Below are positions 1 to 10,898 of a DNA stretch of 22,039 nt, one piece after another. Position 1 is the first letter of the stretch, and each line of letters opens with the position of its first letter. Under the pieces are notes generated by a model, which saw only the letters and a list, made by a program, of their open reading frames with translations, was not told the DNA's origin and did not search any database. Location of the stretch: the NCBI GenBank assembly GCA_021784205.1, contig JAJXTB010000032.1, positions 1 to 22,039 on the forward strand, written 5' to 3'. Source of the stretch: Actinomycetes bacterium (GTDB taxonomy: Bacteria; Actinomycetota; Acidimicrobiia; Acidimicrobiales; RAAP-2). A program made the translations under genes and the position numbers.

Positions 1-1125
1 GAGCAGCGCGTCGCCTACGAGTGGATCGACCTCGAGACGCACCCCGAGTACGTCGAGCGTGTCGAGGCGCTGAACGGCGGGAGCCGGATCATCCCCACGA
101 TCATCTTTCCTGACGGCTCGCACCTGGCCGAGCCGGGCAACGACGAGCTCGCCGACAAGCTCGGTCTGTCGCGCGTCGCCGCGCAGCGGGCCTACGACCT
201 CATCGTGGTGGGCGGCGGCCCGACGGGACTGACCGCCGCCATCTACGCCGCGCGCGAGAACTTCTCGGTCCTCATCATCGAGAAGTCCGCCGTCGGTGGC
301 CAGGCCGGGGTCACCGAGCGGCTCGAGAACTACCCGGGCTTCCCCGACGGGGTGGCCGGCCACGAGCTCGCCGACCGGATGCGCCGCCAGGCCGAGCGTT
401 ACGGCGTCGAGATCCTTCAGGCCGTTGGCGTGACGAGCCTGACCCGGCTCGACGACGCCTGGACCGCGGTGTCGACCTCGACGGGCGACGAGTACCGCGC
501 CCACGGCGTCCTGGTCGCGACGGGCTCACTGTACCGGCGCACCGGTGCCGCGGGTGAGGCGGACCTCATCGGCGCGGGCATCCACTTCTGTGCGACCTGT
601 GACGGGCCGTTCTACCGCGACGCCGACGAGGTGGTCGTCATCGGAGGCGGCAACAGCGGCTTCGAAGAGGGACTGTTCCTCACCCAGTTCGCCACGCACG
701 TCACGATCGTCGAGTACGAGCCCGCCGTGCGCGCGAGCCGTCTGCTCCAGGACAAGGTGGCCGCGCACCCCAAGATGTCGGTCGTCTTGAACACCGAGGT
801 CGTCGCCTTCGAGTCCCGAAGCGGGGGCACGCTCGCCGGCGTCGTGCTGCGCGATCGAGCGACGGGCTCGACGCGCACCCACGCGACCGCGGGGGCCTTC
901 GTATTCATCGGCCTCGAGCCCAACACCGCCTTTCTCAACGGCGTGGTCGAGCTCGACGAGAACGGGTTCGTTCGCAGCGACGAGCAGTTCCGCACCTCGA
1001 TGCCCGGGGTCTACGTCGCGGGCGACGTGCGCCGGGGATCGACCAAGCAGCTCGCGTCGGCCGTCGGCGAGGGCGCCGCCGCGGCGATCGCCCTGCGCTA
1101 CCACCTCGATCGGGTCCTCGCCTGA
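1..1125 (+). CDS. Glutaredoxin-like/thioredoxin reductase fusion (5' partial)
   Basis: FAD- and NADPH-dependent disulfide reductase carrying its own glutaredoxin-like domain; it would pass electrons from NADPH to a thiol redox partner in the cytosol. The frame is open from base 1, giving 374 visible residues. Residues 1-63 read as the C-terminal half of a glutaredoxin/mycoredoxin-like fold, with the cis-proline strand IIPTIIFPDGS; its CxxC would lie left of the window. The FAD motif GGGPTG follows at 71-76, the redox-active CATC (Cys197, Cys200) after it, and the NADPH motif GGGNSG at 215-220. The GDVRRGS segment near the C-terminus is the usual second FAD motif. A GTG at 205 could be taken for a start, but it cuts into the FAD-binding strand and drops the upstream domain, so I reject it. 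The hydrolase begins 20 bases downstream on the same strand. Confidence 0.9.
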   Translation, partial: EQRVAYEWIDLETHPEYVERVEALNGGSRIIPTIIFPDGSHLAEPGNDELADKLGLSRVAAQRAYDLIVVGGGPTGLTAAIYAARENFSVLIIEKSAVGGQAGVTERLENYPGFPDGVAGHELADRMRRQAERYGVEILQAVGVTSLTRLDDAWTAVSTSTGDEYRAHGVLVATGSLYRRTGAAGEADLIGAGIHFCATCDGPFYRDADEVVVIGGGNSGFEEGLFLTQFATHVTIVEYEPAVRASRLLQDKVAAHPKMSVVLNTEVVAFESRSGGTLAGVVLRDRATGSTRTHATAGAFVFIGLEPNTAFLNGVVELDENGFVRSDEQFRTSMPGVYVAGDVRRGSTKQLASAVGEGAAAAIALRYHLDRVLA

Positions 1126-1145
1126 TCGTCTGCTAGAACCAGACG

Positions 1146-1933
1146 ATGCTCGCATACGAACGACTCGGCACCGGACCGTCCCTGGTCCTCATCCACGGCC
1201 TCACCGACACCCGCCGCGCCTGGGACCCGCTGCTCGCGCCGCTCGCGGCCAGCTTCGACGTCCTGAGCGTCGACCTACGCGGTCATGGCGAGTCCTTTTC
1301 CGAGGCCCCCTTTGACGTGCTCACCATGGCCGGCGACGTGCGCGAGGTCGTCCAGACCCTCGGGCTCGAGCGCCCGCTGCTCGTCGGCCACTCGCTCGGC
1401 GGCCTCGTCGCCACCATCGCGTCGACCCAGTTCGACTGCGCGGGCGTGATCAACGTCGACCAGTCGCTCGACCTCGCGGCCTTCCGGGCCCTGGTCGGCC
1501 CCTTCCGGGAACAGCTGTCCGACCCGGCCCAGTTCGAGCCGATCATGCTGATGGTCTTTGCGACGATGCGCGGCGCCCTGGGTGACGAGGAGTGGGACCG
1601 GCTCGCGCGCGAGCGGCGCTTTAACCAGACCGCGGTGCTCGGCGTCTGGGCGATGATCTTTGACACCGACCCGGCCGACCTCGAGCGCCTCATCGACGAG
1701 GTGACCCGGCCCATCGCCGTGCCCTACCTCGCGCTGCACGGCTCGGACCTCGCCCCGCACTACGAGGCGTGGCTGGGTTCGCGCATCGCGACGGCGCGAC
1801 TGCTCGCGTGGCCGGGCGACGGGCACCTGCCGCACCTGGTCGAGCCGGAGCGCTTCGTCAATCTGGTGCGACGGGTCAACGACGCGGCAACGACACCCGC
1901 GACGTGGCTCGCGGCCGAGCTCGAGCCCCGGAC

Positions 1934-1937
<4 letters not shown>
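1146..1937 (+). CDS. Alpha/beta hydrolase
   Basis: Serine hydrolase of the alpha/beta fold, 263 residues, probably cytosolic because no signal peptide is seen; substrate unknown. The N-terminus has the oxyanion strand LVLIHGLTDT. The nucleophile elbow is GHSLGG with Ser83, an acid candidate is Asp201 in HGSD, and the catalytic histidine is His227 in GDGHLPHL, so the triad looks complete. The ATG at 1146 lies 20 bases after the reductase stop, with no convincing Shine-Dalgarno, so translation may be coupled. The stop overlaps the metX stop on the other strand by 4 bases (1934-1937), so the two transcripts collide tail to tail. It could be an esterase, lactonase or epoxide-hydrolase relative; the sequence does not decide. 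Confidence 0.88.
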
Positions 1938-4449
<2,512 letters not shown>

Positions 4450-4474
4450 TCACCGTAGCGACCTCGCGGCCGGG

Positions 4475-6157
4475 CTATTCGAAGAAGGCGAGCCAGGCCG
4501 TCTCGGCCTGGTGCAGGTCGTGGAGCACGCCCTCGAGCTCGAGGCCGAGCCGGGTCTGCTCCTCGAGGGTCGTGACGCTCGCGAGCTTCTCGGTGAGGGT
4601 GCGCTTTCGCCGCTCGAGCCGGGTCATCTCCTTCTCGGCGTCGCGCAGTGCCCGGCCCCGCGGCACGCCGGCGGGCTCGTCGGTCGTGGCGTCGGCGAAC
4701 CCGGGCTCGAGGGTGCGCGCGATCCAGGCGTCGATGCCGCCGGGCACGTCCCCGACGCGGCCGTCGGCGTGGACCTCGAGGAGTCGGTCGGTGGTGCGGC
4801 TGAGGAAGGTGCGGTCGTGCGAGGCCACGACGAGGGTGCCGGGCCACTGCGCGAGGAAGTCCTCGACGAGGCGGATGGTCTCGAGGTCGAGGTCGTTGGT
4901 CGGCTCGTCGAGGAAGAGGACGTTGGGGCGCCTGGCGAGTGCGAGCAGCAGCTGCAGCCGGCGCCGCTCGCCGCCCGAGAGCTCGCCGGCGCGCGCCGCG
5001 GGCAGCGCGCCGGTGAACCAGAACCGCTTCATCAGCGCGACGTCAGCCGGCGATCCCGGCACCCCGTGCGGGCCGGCGACGAGCTCCTGGACGGTCTTGG
5101 TCGCGTCGACCTCGCTCGCGTGCTGCTCGAAGTAGGCGGTGACGACCGTCGGGCCCTGCTTCACGGTCCCGCTCGTGGGCGCGCGCCGTCCGGCCAGCAG
5201 GTCGAGCAGGGTCGACTTGCCCGCGCCGTTTCGCCCGACGATTCCGATGCGGTCGCCGGGCCCGACGTCGAGGTCCACGTCGTGCAAGAGCGTCGGGGCG
5301 CCGGGGTAGGCAACGGCGACGTGGTGGGCGCGGATGACCGAGTTGCCGAGCCGCGGGGTCTGGGTGGCGAGGTCGAGCGTGCCGGTGCGCGCGGCGGCGC
5401 TCGGTCGCTCGGCGAGGAGCCGGTGCGCGGCGTCGATGCGGGCCTGGGGCTTGGTCGAGCGCGCCTTCACCCCGCGGCGCAGCCACGCGAGCTCGGTGCG
5501 CGCGAGGTTGCGCCGGACCTGCTCGGCCGAGGCCGCCTGCGCCTCGCGCTCGGCCTGGGTCTCGAGGAGCTTGGCGTAGCCGCCGCCGTGCACGTAGGTC
5601 GACCCGCGGTCGATCTCGACCATGCGGGTGGTGACCTGGTCGAGCAGGAACCGGTCGTGGCTGACGAGCAGGACGCCGCCGCGAAAGTCGAGCAGCTGAA
5701 GTTCGAGCCAGCGGATGGCGTTCAGGTCCAGGTGGTTGGTCGGCTCGTCGAGGATCAAGAGGTCGGTCGGCGCGGCGAAGAGCCGCGCGAGCGCGACGCG
5801 CTTGCGCTGGCCGCCCGAGAGCTCGGTGGTCGACGCGTCGACGAAGCCGAGCATGTCGAGCCGGTCGAGCGCGGCGTCGACCTGCCAGCCGTGCCCGAGC
5901 GCCTCGCGCACGCTGGTCTCGGGCAGGTCGGGCTCTTGCTCGAGCACGCCGACGCGCACGTCGCGGCCCCGTCGGATCTGGCCGGCGTCGGGGGCGAGCG
6001 AGCCCGCCACGATGCGCAAGAGGGCAGTCTTGCCGGTGCCGTTGATCCCGACGACCCCGATGCGATCGCCGTCTGAGACGGTGAGCGAGAGGTCGTCGAG
6101 CACGGTGCGGTCGGCGCCGTTGAGGCGCACGTGCTGGAGGTCGACGAGGATGGTCAC
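4475..6157 (-). CDS. ABC-F family ATPase, Uup-like
   Basis: Soluble tandem ABC ATPase without membrane segments (560 residues), of the ABC-F group that acts on the ribosome or, in the Uup branch, also in DNA and ribosome maintenance. First cassette: Walker A GINGTGKT (37-44), LSGGQ (113-117), Walker B with Glu138. Second cassette: GRNGAGKS (308-315), LSGGE (393-397), Walker B FLDEPTNDLD (415-424). The inter-domain linker contains ELAWLRRGVKARSTKPQ (222-238), a Uup-branch hallmark. A charged C-terminal helix (about 505-555) is probably the Uup coiled coil. The start is GTG at 6157 without a clear Shine-Dalgarno, 39 bases after the exporter gene stop, so it is probably the last gene of that operon. 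A role in drug protection is possible but not shown. Confidence 0.9.
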   Translation of the reverse strand: MTILVDLQHVRLNGADRTVLDDLSLTVSDGDRIGVVGINGTGKTALLRIVAGSLAPDAGQIRRGRDVRVGVLEQEPDLPETSVREALGHGWQVDAALDRLDMLGFVDASTTELSGGQRKRVALARLFAAPTDLLILDEPTNHLDLNAIRWLELQLLDFRGGVLLVSHDRFLLDQVTTRMVEIDRGSTYVHGGGYAKLLETQAEREAQAASAEQVRRNLARTELAWLRRGVKARSTKPQARIDAAHRLLAERPSAAARTGTLDLATQTPRLGNSVIRAHHVAVAYPGAPTLLHDVDLDVGPGDRIGIVGRNGAGKSTLLDLLAGRRAPTSGTVKQGPTVVTAYFEQHASEVDATKTVQELVAGPHGVPGSPADVALMKRFWFTGALPAARAGELSGGERRRLQLLLALARRPNVLFLDEPTNDLDLETIRLVEDFLAQWPGTLVVASHDRTFLSRTTDRLLEVHADGRVGDVPGGIDAWIARTLEPGFADATTDEPAGVPRGRALRDAEKEMTRLERRKRTLTEKLASVTTLEEQTRLGLELEGVLHDLHQAETAWLAFFE

Positions 6158-6196
6158 GCGGGAGTCAGGCTAGCGACTGGGCGGCGACGCGTCGGC

Positions 6197-8125
6197 TCAG
6201 GTCGCCGCGCCGGCGAACTGGCTGTTGTAGAGCGAGTAGTACAGGCCCTGGCTCGCCATCAGCGTGTCGTGGTCGCCCTGTTCGACGATGCGGCCGTGGT
6301 CCATGACGAGGATGACGTGGGCGTGGCGGATCGTCGAGAGCCGGTGGGCGATCACGAAGCTCGTGCGCCCGACGCGCAGCCGGGCCATCGCCTCTTGGAT
6401 CAACACCTCGGTGCGGGTGTCGACGTTGCTCGTCGCCTCGTCGAGGATGAGCACGCTCTGATCGGCGAGGAAGGCCCGCGCGATGGTGAGTAGCTGCTTC
6501 TGGCCCGACGAGAGGTTCGAGGCGTCGTCGTCGAGCAGGGTGTCGTAGCCCTCGGGCAGGGTGCGCACGAAGTTGTCCACGTGCGCGGCGCGCGCGGCCG
6601 CCACGACCTCGTCGTTCGTGGCCTCGGGCCGCCCGTAGGCGATGTTGTCACGGATCGAGCCCGCGAAGACCCACGTGTCCTGGAGCACCATCCCAAAGGC
6701 CCGGCGCACCTCGTCACGCGTCAGGTCCCGGTAGTCGACCCCGTTGAGTCGGATCCGCCCGGCGTCGATCTCGTAGAAGCGCACCAGCAGGTTCACGACG
6801 GTGGTCTTGCCCGCGCCCGTCGGCCCGACGAGCGCGACGGTCTCGCCCGGGGCGACGTCCAGGCTGAAGTCCTCGATGAGCGGGTGCTCGGGCTCGTAGC
6901 GGAACGAGACGTGCTCGAGGGTGACGCGCCCGCCGCGCTCGTGCGCCGGCGCGCGGTGGGTGTCGGGCCCGTCGGGCGCCTCTTCGCTCGCGTCGAGGAA
7001 CTCAAAGACTCGCTCCGCGGAGGCGAGGCCCGACTGCAGGAGGTTCATCTGGCCGGCGATCTGCATGATCGGCATCGTGAACTGGCGCGAATACTGGATG
7101 AAGGCCGTCACCGCGCCGAGGGTGAGCAGGCCCGACGCGACGCGATAGCCCCCGACGACGGCGATGACGACGTAGTTGATGTTCGAGATCAGCTGGACCG
7201 AGGGCTGGACGATCCCCGAGAGGAACTGGGCCCGGAAGCTCGACTTGTAGAGGCGATCGTTCTGGCGGTTGAACTCCTCGACCGTGGCGTCGCGCCGGCC
7301 GAAGACCTGGACGAGCTCGTGGCCGCTGTGGGTCTCCTCGACGAGGCCGTTGAGCGTGCCGGTCTGGCGCCACTGGGCAGCGAACTGGACCTGGGACCGG
7401 CGCGCGATGAGGAACGTGATCACGAAGGCGAGCGGGATAGTCACGATCGCGACGACCGCGAGCAGCGGCGAGATCCAGAGCATCATCGAGAGCACGCCGA
7501 CGATCGTCAGGATCGACGTCAGCAGCTGGCTGAGCCCCTGCTGGATCGTCGTGGTGAGGTTGTCAATGTCGTTGGTGACCCGGCTGAGGACGTCGCCGTG
7601 GGGGTGGCTGTCGAAGTAGCGCAGCGGCAGGCGGCCCATCTTCGCCTCGACGTCGCGGCGCAGGCCCGACACGGCGCGCTGGGTGACCCCGGCCATCGTG
7701 AATCCCTGGAGGTAGCTGAAGCCGGCCCCGCAGAGGTAGACGAGCGCAGCCACCCCGAGGATCGCGCCCATCCGATTCACGTTCACCCCGACGCCCGGCG
7801 TGAGGTGCAGGCTCGCGATCATCGCCGCGGTCTGGCCGTGGCCGTGGGTGCGCAGGTAGTGCAGGGTCTGGGCCATCGTAAAGCCGGCCGGGAGCCGCTT
7901 GGCGATGATCCCGTCAAAGAGCACGTTGGTCGCGTTGCCGAGGATCTGCGGACCTGACACCATGAAGGCGACCGACGCCACGCCGAGCACGAGCGCGCCG
8001 AGCAGGCGCCAGCGCTCGGGACGCAGCCGGCGCACCAGGCGTCGTAGGGTGTTGCGCACGTCCTTGCTCGTTCGCGGCGGCGCCGCGCTCGCGCCGCGCA
8101 TCGCGTGCATGGGCCCCATCGTCAC
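6197..8125 (-). CDS. ABC exporter half-transporter, catalytic subunit
   Basis: Type IV (ABCB-like) half-transporter with an N-terminal membrane domain and a C-terminal ATPase; 642 residues, inner membrane. Membrane helices begin near residue 40, with a long extracytoplasmic insert at about 75-118 between helices 1 and 2. The ATPase has Walker A GPTGAGKT (434-441), Walker B VLILDE with catalytic Glu563, and switch His594 in IAHRLST. Its signature is LSSGQ (538-542) rather than LSGGQ. It pairs with the upstream half-transporter, whose own Walker B and switch are altered, to make one consensus and one degenerate ATP site. The GTG start at 8125 overlaps the partner TGA by 4 bases. Substrate unknown; multidrug or lipid export are the usual options. 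Confidence 0.92.
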   Translation of the reverse strand: MTMGPMHAMRGASAAPPRTSKDVRNTLRRLVRRLRPERWRLLGALVLGVASVAFMVSGPQILGNATNVLFDGIIAKRLPAGFTMAQTLHYLRTHGHGQTAAMIASLHLTPGVGVNVNRMGAILGVAALVYLCGAGFSYLQGFTMAGVTQRAVSGLRRDVEAKMGRLPLRYFDSHPHGDVLSRVTNDIDNLTTTIQQGLSQLLTSILTIVGVLSMMLWISPLLAVVAIVTIPLAFVITFLIARRSQVQFAAQWRQTGTLNGLVEETHSGHELVQVFGRRDATVEEFNRQNDRLYKSSFRAQFLSGIVQPSVQLISNINYVVIAVVGGYRVASGLLTLGAVTAFIQYSRQFTMPIMQIAGQMNLLQSGLASAERVFEFLDASEEAPDGPDTHRAPAHERGGRVTLEHVSFRYEPEHPLIEDFSLDVAPGETVALVGPTGAGKTTVVNLLVRFYEIDAGRIRLNGVDYRDLTRDEVRRAFGMVLQDTWVFAGSIRDNIAYGRPEATNDEVVAAARAAHVDNFVRTLPEGYDTLLDDDASNLSSGQKQLLTIARAFLADQSVLILDEATSNVDTRTEVLIQEAMARLRVGRTSFVIAHRLSTIRHAHVILVMDHGRIVEQGDHDTLMASQGLYYSLYNSQFAGAAT

Positions 8126-9852
8126 CCCAGCGCCTCCTCGCCCAGCTGAGAGACCACGATCTCGCGGTAGGAGTCACAGGACTCGACCAACTCGTCGTGG
8201 GTGCCCACGCCCACGACGCGGCCGTCGTCGAGCACGACGACGCGGTCGGCGTGCATGATCGTGCTGACGCGCTGGGCGACGATGATGACGGTCGCCTCGG
8301 CGGTGTAGGTACGAAGGGCCTCGCGCAGGCGGGTGTCGGTGGCGGCGTCGAGTGCCGAGAAGCAGTCGTCGAAGAGGTAGATGCGCGGCTGCTTCACGAG
8401 CGCGCGTGCGATGGCGAGGCGCTGGCGCTGGCCGCCCGAGACGTTCGTGCCACCCTGATCGATCGGCGCGTCGAGGCCGCCGGGCATGGTGGCGACGAAG
8501 TCGCGCGCCTGGGCCACCTCGAGGGCGCGCCAGAGTTCGGCGTCGGTGGCGTCGGGCCGCGCGAAACGCAGGTTGGTCGCCACGGTGCCGCTGAAGAGGA
8601 AGGCGGCCTGGGGCACGATGCCGATCGTCGACCAGAGCGACTCCTGGGACTGGGCGCGCACGTCCACGCCGTTCACCTCGAGGGTGCCGGCGGTCACGTC
8701 AAAGAGCCGGGGGATGAGCGAGACGAGCGTCGTCTTGCCGCTGCCCGTGCCGCCGATGATCGCGCTCGTGACGCCCGGCTCGAAGTCGACGGTGACCTCG
8801 TCGAGCACGGGCCGCTCGCTGCCGGGGTAGGCGAACGTGACGCCGGCCAGTCGCACCGACCCGGTCGGTGTCGGGGTGACCGGCTCGGCGGGGTCGCTGA
8901 TGGCGGGCACGGTGTCGAGCACCTCGCCGATCCGCTCGGCGCTCGCGGCCGCGCGCGGCACGAGGATCGTCACCATCACCGCCATCATCACCGAGGTGAG
9001 GATCTGCAGGATGTAGGTGAGAAACGCCGTCAAGTTCCCGATGGGCATCGAGCCCTCGCTCACCAGCCGGCCGCCGAACCAGATCACCGCGACACTGGAG
9101 AAGTTCATGATCACGAGCATGATCGGCATCGTGAGCGCGAAGATCCGGTTCACCCGCAGCGCGGTGCCCGTCAGGTCGGCGTTGGCGCGCTCGAAGCGCT
9201 CGGCCTCGGCGTCGTTTCGCACGAAGGCCCGGATGACGCGTACCCCGGTGATCTGCTCGCGCAACACCTGGTTGATCCGGTCGATTCGGAACTGCATGGC
9301 GCGAAACAGGGGGATGACCCGAACCATCACGATGCCGATGAAGGCGCCCATCACCGGGATCGACACGAGCAGGAGCAGTGAGAGCTTCGCCCCTTCGTGG
9401 ATCGCCATCACGATGCCCCCGACGGACATGATGGGGGCGATCACCATCATGGTGAGCGCCATCTGTAAGAAGATCTGGATCTGCTGGATGTCGTTGGTGT
9501 TGCGCGTGATGAGTGACGCCGTGCCGAAGTGATTGACGTCACGCGCCGAGAAGGACTGCACGCGCGAGAAAACCGCACGGCGCAGGTCGGCCCCCGCGGC
9601 CATCGAGACCCGCGAGGCCCAGTAGACCGCGATCACGGCGAAGAGCCCGATCGCGAGCGTGAGCACGACCATCCAGATACCGGTGCGCACGATGTAGTGG
9701 AGGTTGCCGGCGACGACCCCGCCGTTGATGATGTCGGCGTTGAGGTTCGGCAGGTAGAGGTTGCCGACCGTCTGGAGCACGAGCAGCGCGCTGAGCAGCA
9801 GCACCTGGACGCGATAGGGGCGAAGGTGGGTGCGCAGGAGCTTGATCAGCAC
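8122..9852 (-). CDS. ABC exporter half-transporter, degenerate-site subunit
   Basis: Partner half of the heterodimeric exporter, 576 residues: about six membrane helices (roughly 15-300) followed by an ATPase. Walker A is GGTGSGKT (367-374) and the signature VSGGQ (471-475) is intact. The Walker B ends in IYLFDD, with Asp496 where the catalytic Glu should be, and the switch histidine is Gln527 in IVAQRVST. These are the substitutions known from degenerate-site subunits of heterodimeric exporters such as TM287/288. The GTG start at 9852 lies inside the end of tetR (7-base overlap), so translation is coupled to the repressor. It is followed by the other half with a GTGA overlap. Confidence 0.93.
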   Translation of the reverse strand: MLIKLLRTHLRPYRVQVLLLSALLVLQTVGNLYLPNLNADIINGGVVAGNLHYIVRTGIWMVVLTLAIGLFAVIAVYWASRVSMAAGADLRRAVFSRVQSFSARDVNHFGTASLITRNTNDIQQIQIFLQMALTMMVIAPIMSVGGIVMAIHEGAKLSLLLLVSIPVMGAFIGIVMVRVIPLFRAMQFRIDRINQVLREQITGVRVIRAFVRNDAEAERFERANADLTGTALRVNRIFALTMPIMLVIMNFSSVAVIWFGGRLVSEGSMPIGNLTAFLTYILQILTSVMMAVMVTILVPRAAASAERIGEVLDTVPAISDPAEPVTPTPTGSVRLAGVTFAYPGSERPVLDEVTVDFEPGVTSAIIGGTGSGKTTLVSLIPRLFDVTAGTLEVNGVDVRAQSQESLWSTIGIVPQAAFLFSGTVATNLRFARPDATDAELWRALEVAQARDFVATMPGGLDAPIDQGGTNVSGGQRQRLAIARALVKQPRIYLFDDCFSALDAATDTRLREALRTYTAEATVIIVAQRVSTIMHADRVVVLDDGRVVGVGTHDELVESCDSYREIVVSQLGEEALG

Positions 9853-10463
9853 GTGGTGGGTCCGTCCTCGCGCTGCGGCGGACTCAGGGCGGCGCCGAGC
9901 CGGGTGATGGCGGCGTCGAAGGTCGCCGCTGGGTCGAGCACGCCGCCGCTCGCGCGCGCGGTAGTCATCGAGGCGCGAAAGGCGGCGGTCGCGACGGCCG
10001 TCACCAATGCCGGGTAGGGGTCGCGTTCGCTATCCAGGCCGGTGCGCTGGGCGATCACCTCGACGAGGGCGCGCTCGTAGGCAATGAAGGAGACGAACAT
10101 GCGTCCGAGCAGGGCGGGGTCGGCGTTGATCGCGCGCATGCGCAGCGGCCATTCGCCACTGGACTCGTGGAAGAGCTGGCCCATGACCACCCGCAGCGCC
10201 TCGAGGGGTGCCTCGTCGGCGGGCCGGTCGGCGAGCGCGTCGCGCAGCTGATCCACGCGCCACGCGTCAAAGCCGATGATGGCGTCCTCCTTGGAGGGGA
10301 AGTGGTCATAGAAGGTCCGCACGGACACGTCAGCGGCCGTCGCGATCTCTTCGACGGTGACGTCGCGGATTCCGCGCTCGGCCCCGAGGCGCAGCGCGGC
10401 GGCGCGCAGCGCGTGATGGGTCGCGAGTCGTTTGCGCTCGCGCCTCCCGATCGGTTCAACCAC
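9846..10463 (-). CDS. TetR-family repressor of the ABC exporter operon
   Basis: DNA-binding repressor of 205 residues. The N-terminal helix-turn-helix spans about 35-56, with the family pattern VEEIATAADVSVRTFYDHFPSKED; the C-terminal ligand domain is not assignable. It is the first gene of the operon, overlaps the first exporter gene by 7 bases, and has a 25-bp palindrome starting 17 bases before its start, so autoregulation with the exporter is likely. The GTG at 10463 has no Shine-Dalgarno. A -10-like CATACT (complement of 10470-10475) would place the transcription start at or next to that GTG, suggesting a leaderless message, which is common in actinobacteria. The ligand may be an exporter substrate. 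Confidence 0.92.
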   Translation of the reverse strand: MVEPIGRRERKRLATHHALRAAALRLGAERGIRDVTVEEIATAADVSVRTFYDHFPSKEDAIIGFDAWRVDQLRDALADRPADEAPLEALRVVMGQLFHESSGEWPLRMRAINADPALLGRMFVSFIAYERALVEVIAQRTGLDSERDPYPALVTAVATAAFRASMTTARASGGVLDPAATFDAAITRLGAALSPPQREDGPTTC

Positions 10464-10469
10464 GGATCC

Positions 10470-10495
10470 AGTATGCCCGACTCATTGCACGTCGT
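10470..10495 (-). promoter_or_regulatory. tetR promoter, possibly leaderless
   Basis: On the minus strand, a -35 TTGCAC (complement of 10490-10495) lies inside the palindrome, followed by 18 bases and the -10 CATACT (complement of 10470-10475). The expected transcription start is about 10463, the first base of the tetR GTG. Repressor bound at the palindrome would cover the -35. The hexamers are only moderate matches. Confidence 0.45.
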
Positions 10496-10504
10496 GCAAT
10501 GAGT
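10480..10504. promoter_or_regulatory. 25-bp perfect palindrome, TetR operator
   Basis: Twelve-base arms ACTCATTGCACG and CGTGCAATGAGT flank a single central T at 10492 with no mismatch. Length, symmetry and position directly upstream of the tetR start fit a TetR-family operator. The only gene downstream is tetR with its operon; the next gene to the right ends at 10554 on the same strand. Confidence 0.8.
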
Positions 10505-10523
10505 GCATCATTGAACCCAAGGG

Positions 10524-10538
10524 CGACCGGCGCGGTCG
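10524..10538 (-). terminator. Possible hairpin terminator after the DsrE gene
   Basis: A perfect CGACCG / CGGTCG stem of 6 bp with a 3-base loop lies 15-29 bases past the DsrE stop and before the tetR operator. There is no T-tract, so this could be a weak or U-less terminator, or only GC-rich chance structure. Confidence 0.3.
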
Positions 10539-10553
10539 GCGCGCCGTGACGGG

Positions 10554-10898
10554 TTAGAAGCTGACTACCGTATAGCCCTGGAGGGCGAACTGCTCAACCT
10601 CGGCACCGGCGGCGAGCAGCTCGAGCGGACGCACGCTGATCTCCTCGACGATGTCGTAGGCCTCCACGTTGGCTCGACAGGCAGTGGCACCGATGCCGGC
10701 GTCGCGCATCTCGGCGAGCTGGAGGTCAATGAGCCCGCTGGCGGCGAGCCGTACGCCAGGCCCGAAGAACAGGACGCGCACGTCCGCGCCTCGGTTGGCT
10801 TTCATGCGCGTTGCCATGACCATGCCGGGCACCGCGCGTGCGGGGTCGTCACTGATGATCATGAAGGCAACCTTGGCGGGGGTCTGCTCAGTGGACAT
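10554..10898 (-). CDS. DsrE-family sulfur-relay protein
   Basis: Small cytosolic protein of 114 residues with the DsrE-like fold: a KVAFMIISDDP strand, then a hydrophobic VRVLFFGPGV strand, then the GIGATACRANVEAYDI segment with Cys74 at the place where family members carry the sulfur-binding cysteine. DsrE/YchN-like proteins bind or relay persulfide sulfur; the specific partner here is unknown. The ATG at 10898 has AAGGAG 6 bases upstream (complement of 10905-10910), a strong start. It is not adjacent to the tus/dsr genes of sulfur oxidisers. The rhodanese at 14047 is the only other obvious sulfane-sulfur gene nearby. Confidence 0.8.
   Translation of the reverse strand: MSTEQTPAKVAFMIISDDPARAVPGMVMATRMKANRGADVRVLFFGPGVRLAASGLIDLQLAEMRDAGIGATACRANVEAYDIVEEISVRPLELLAAGAEVEQFALQGYTVVSF

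Noticed and set aside
205..207. GTG as start of the reductase
   Set aside because: It would begin inside the FAD-binding strand; the frame continues upstream with a redoxin-like sequence.
6581..7957. Plus-strand open frame of 458 codons opposite the exporter
   Set aside because: Asp/Arg/Glu/Val-rich shadow of the ATPase gene; no ribosome site or family features.
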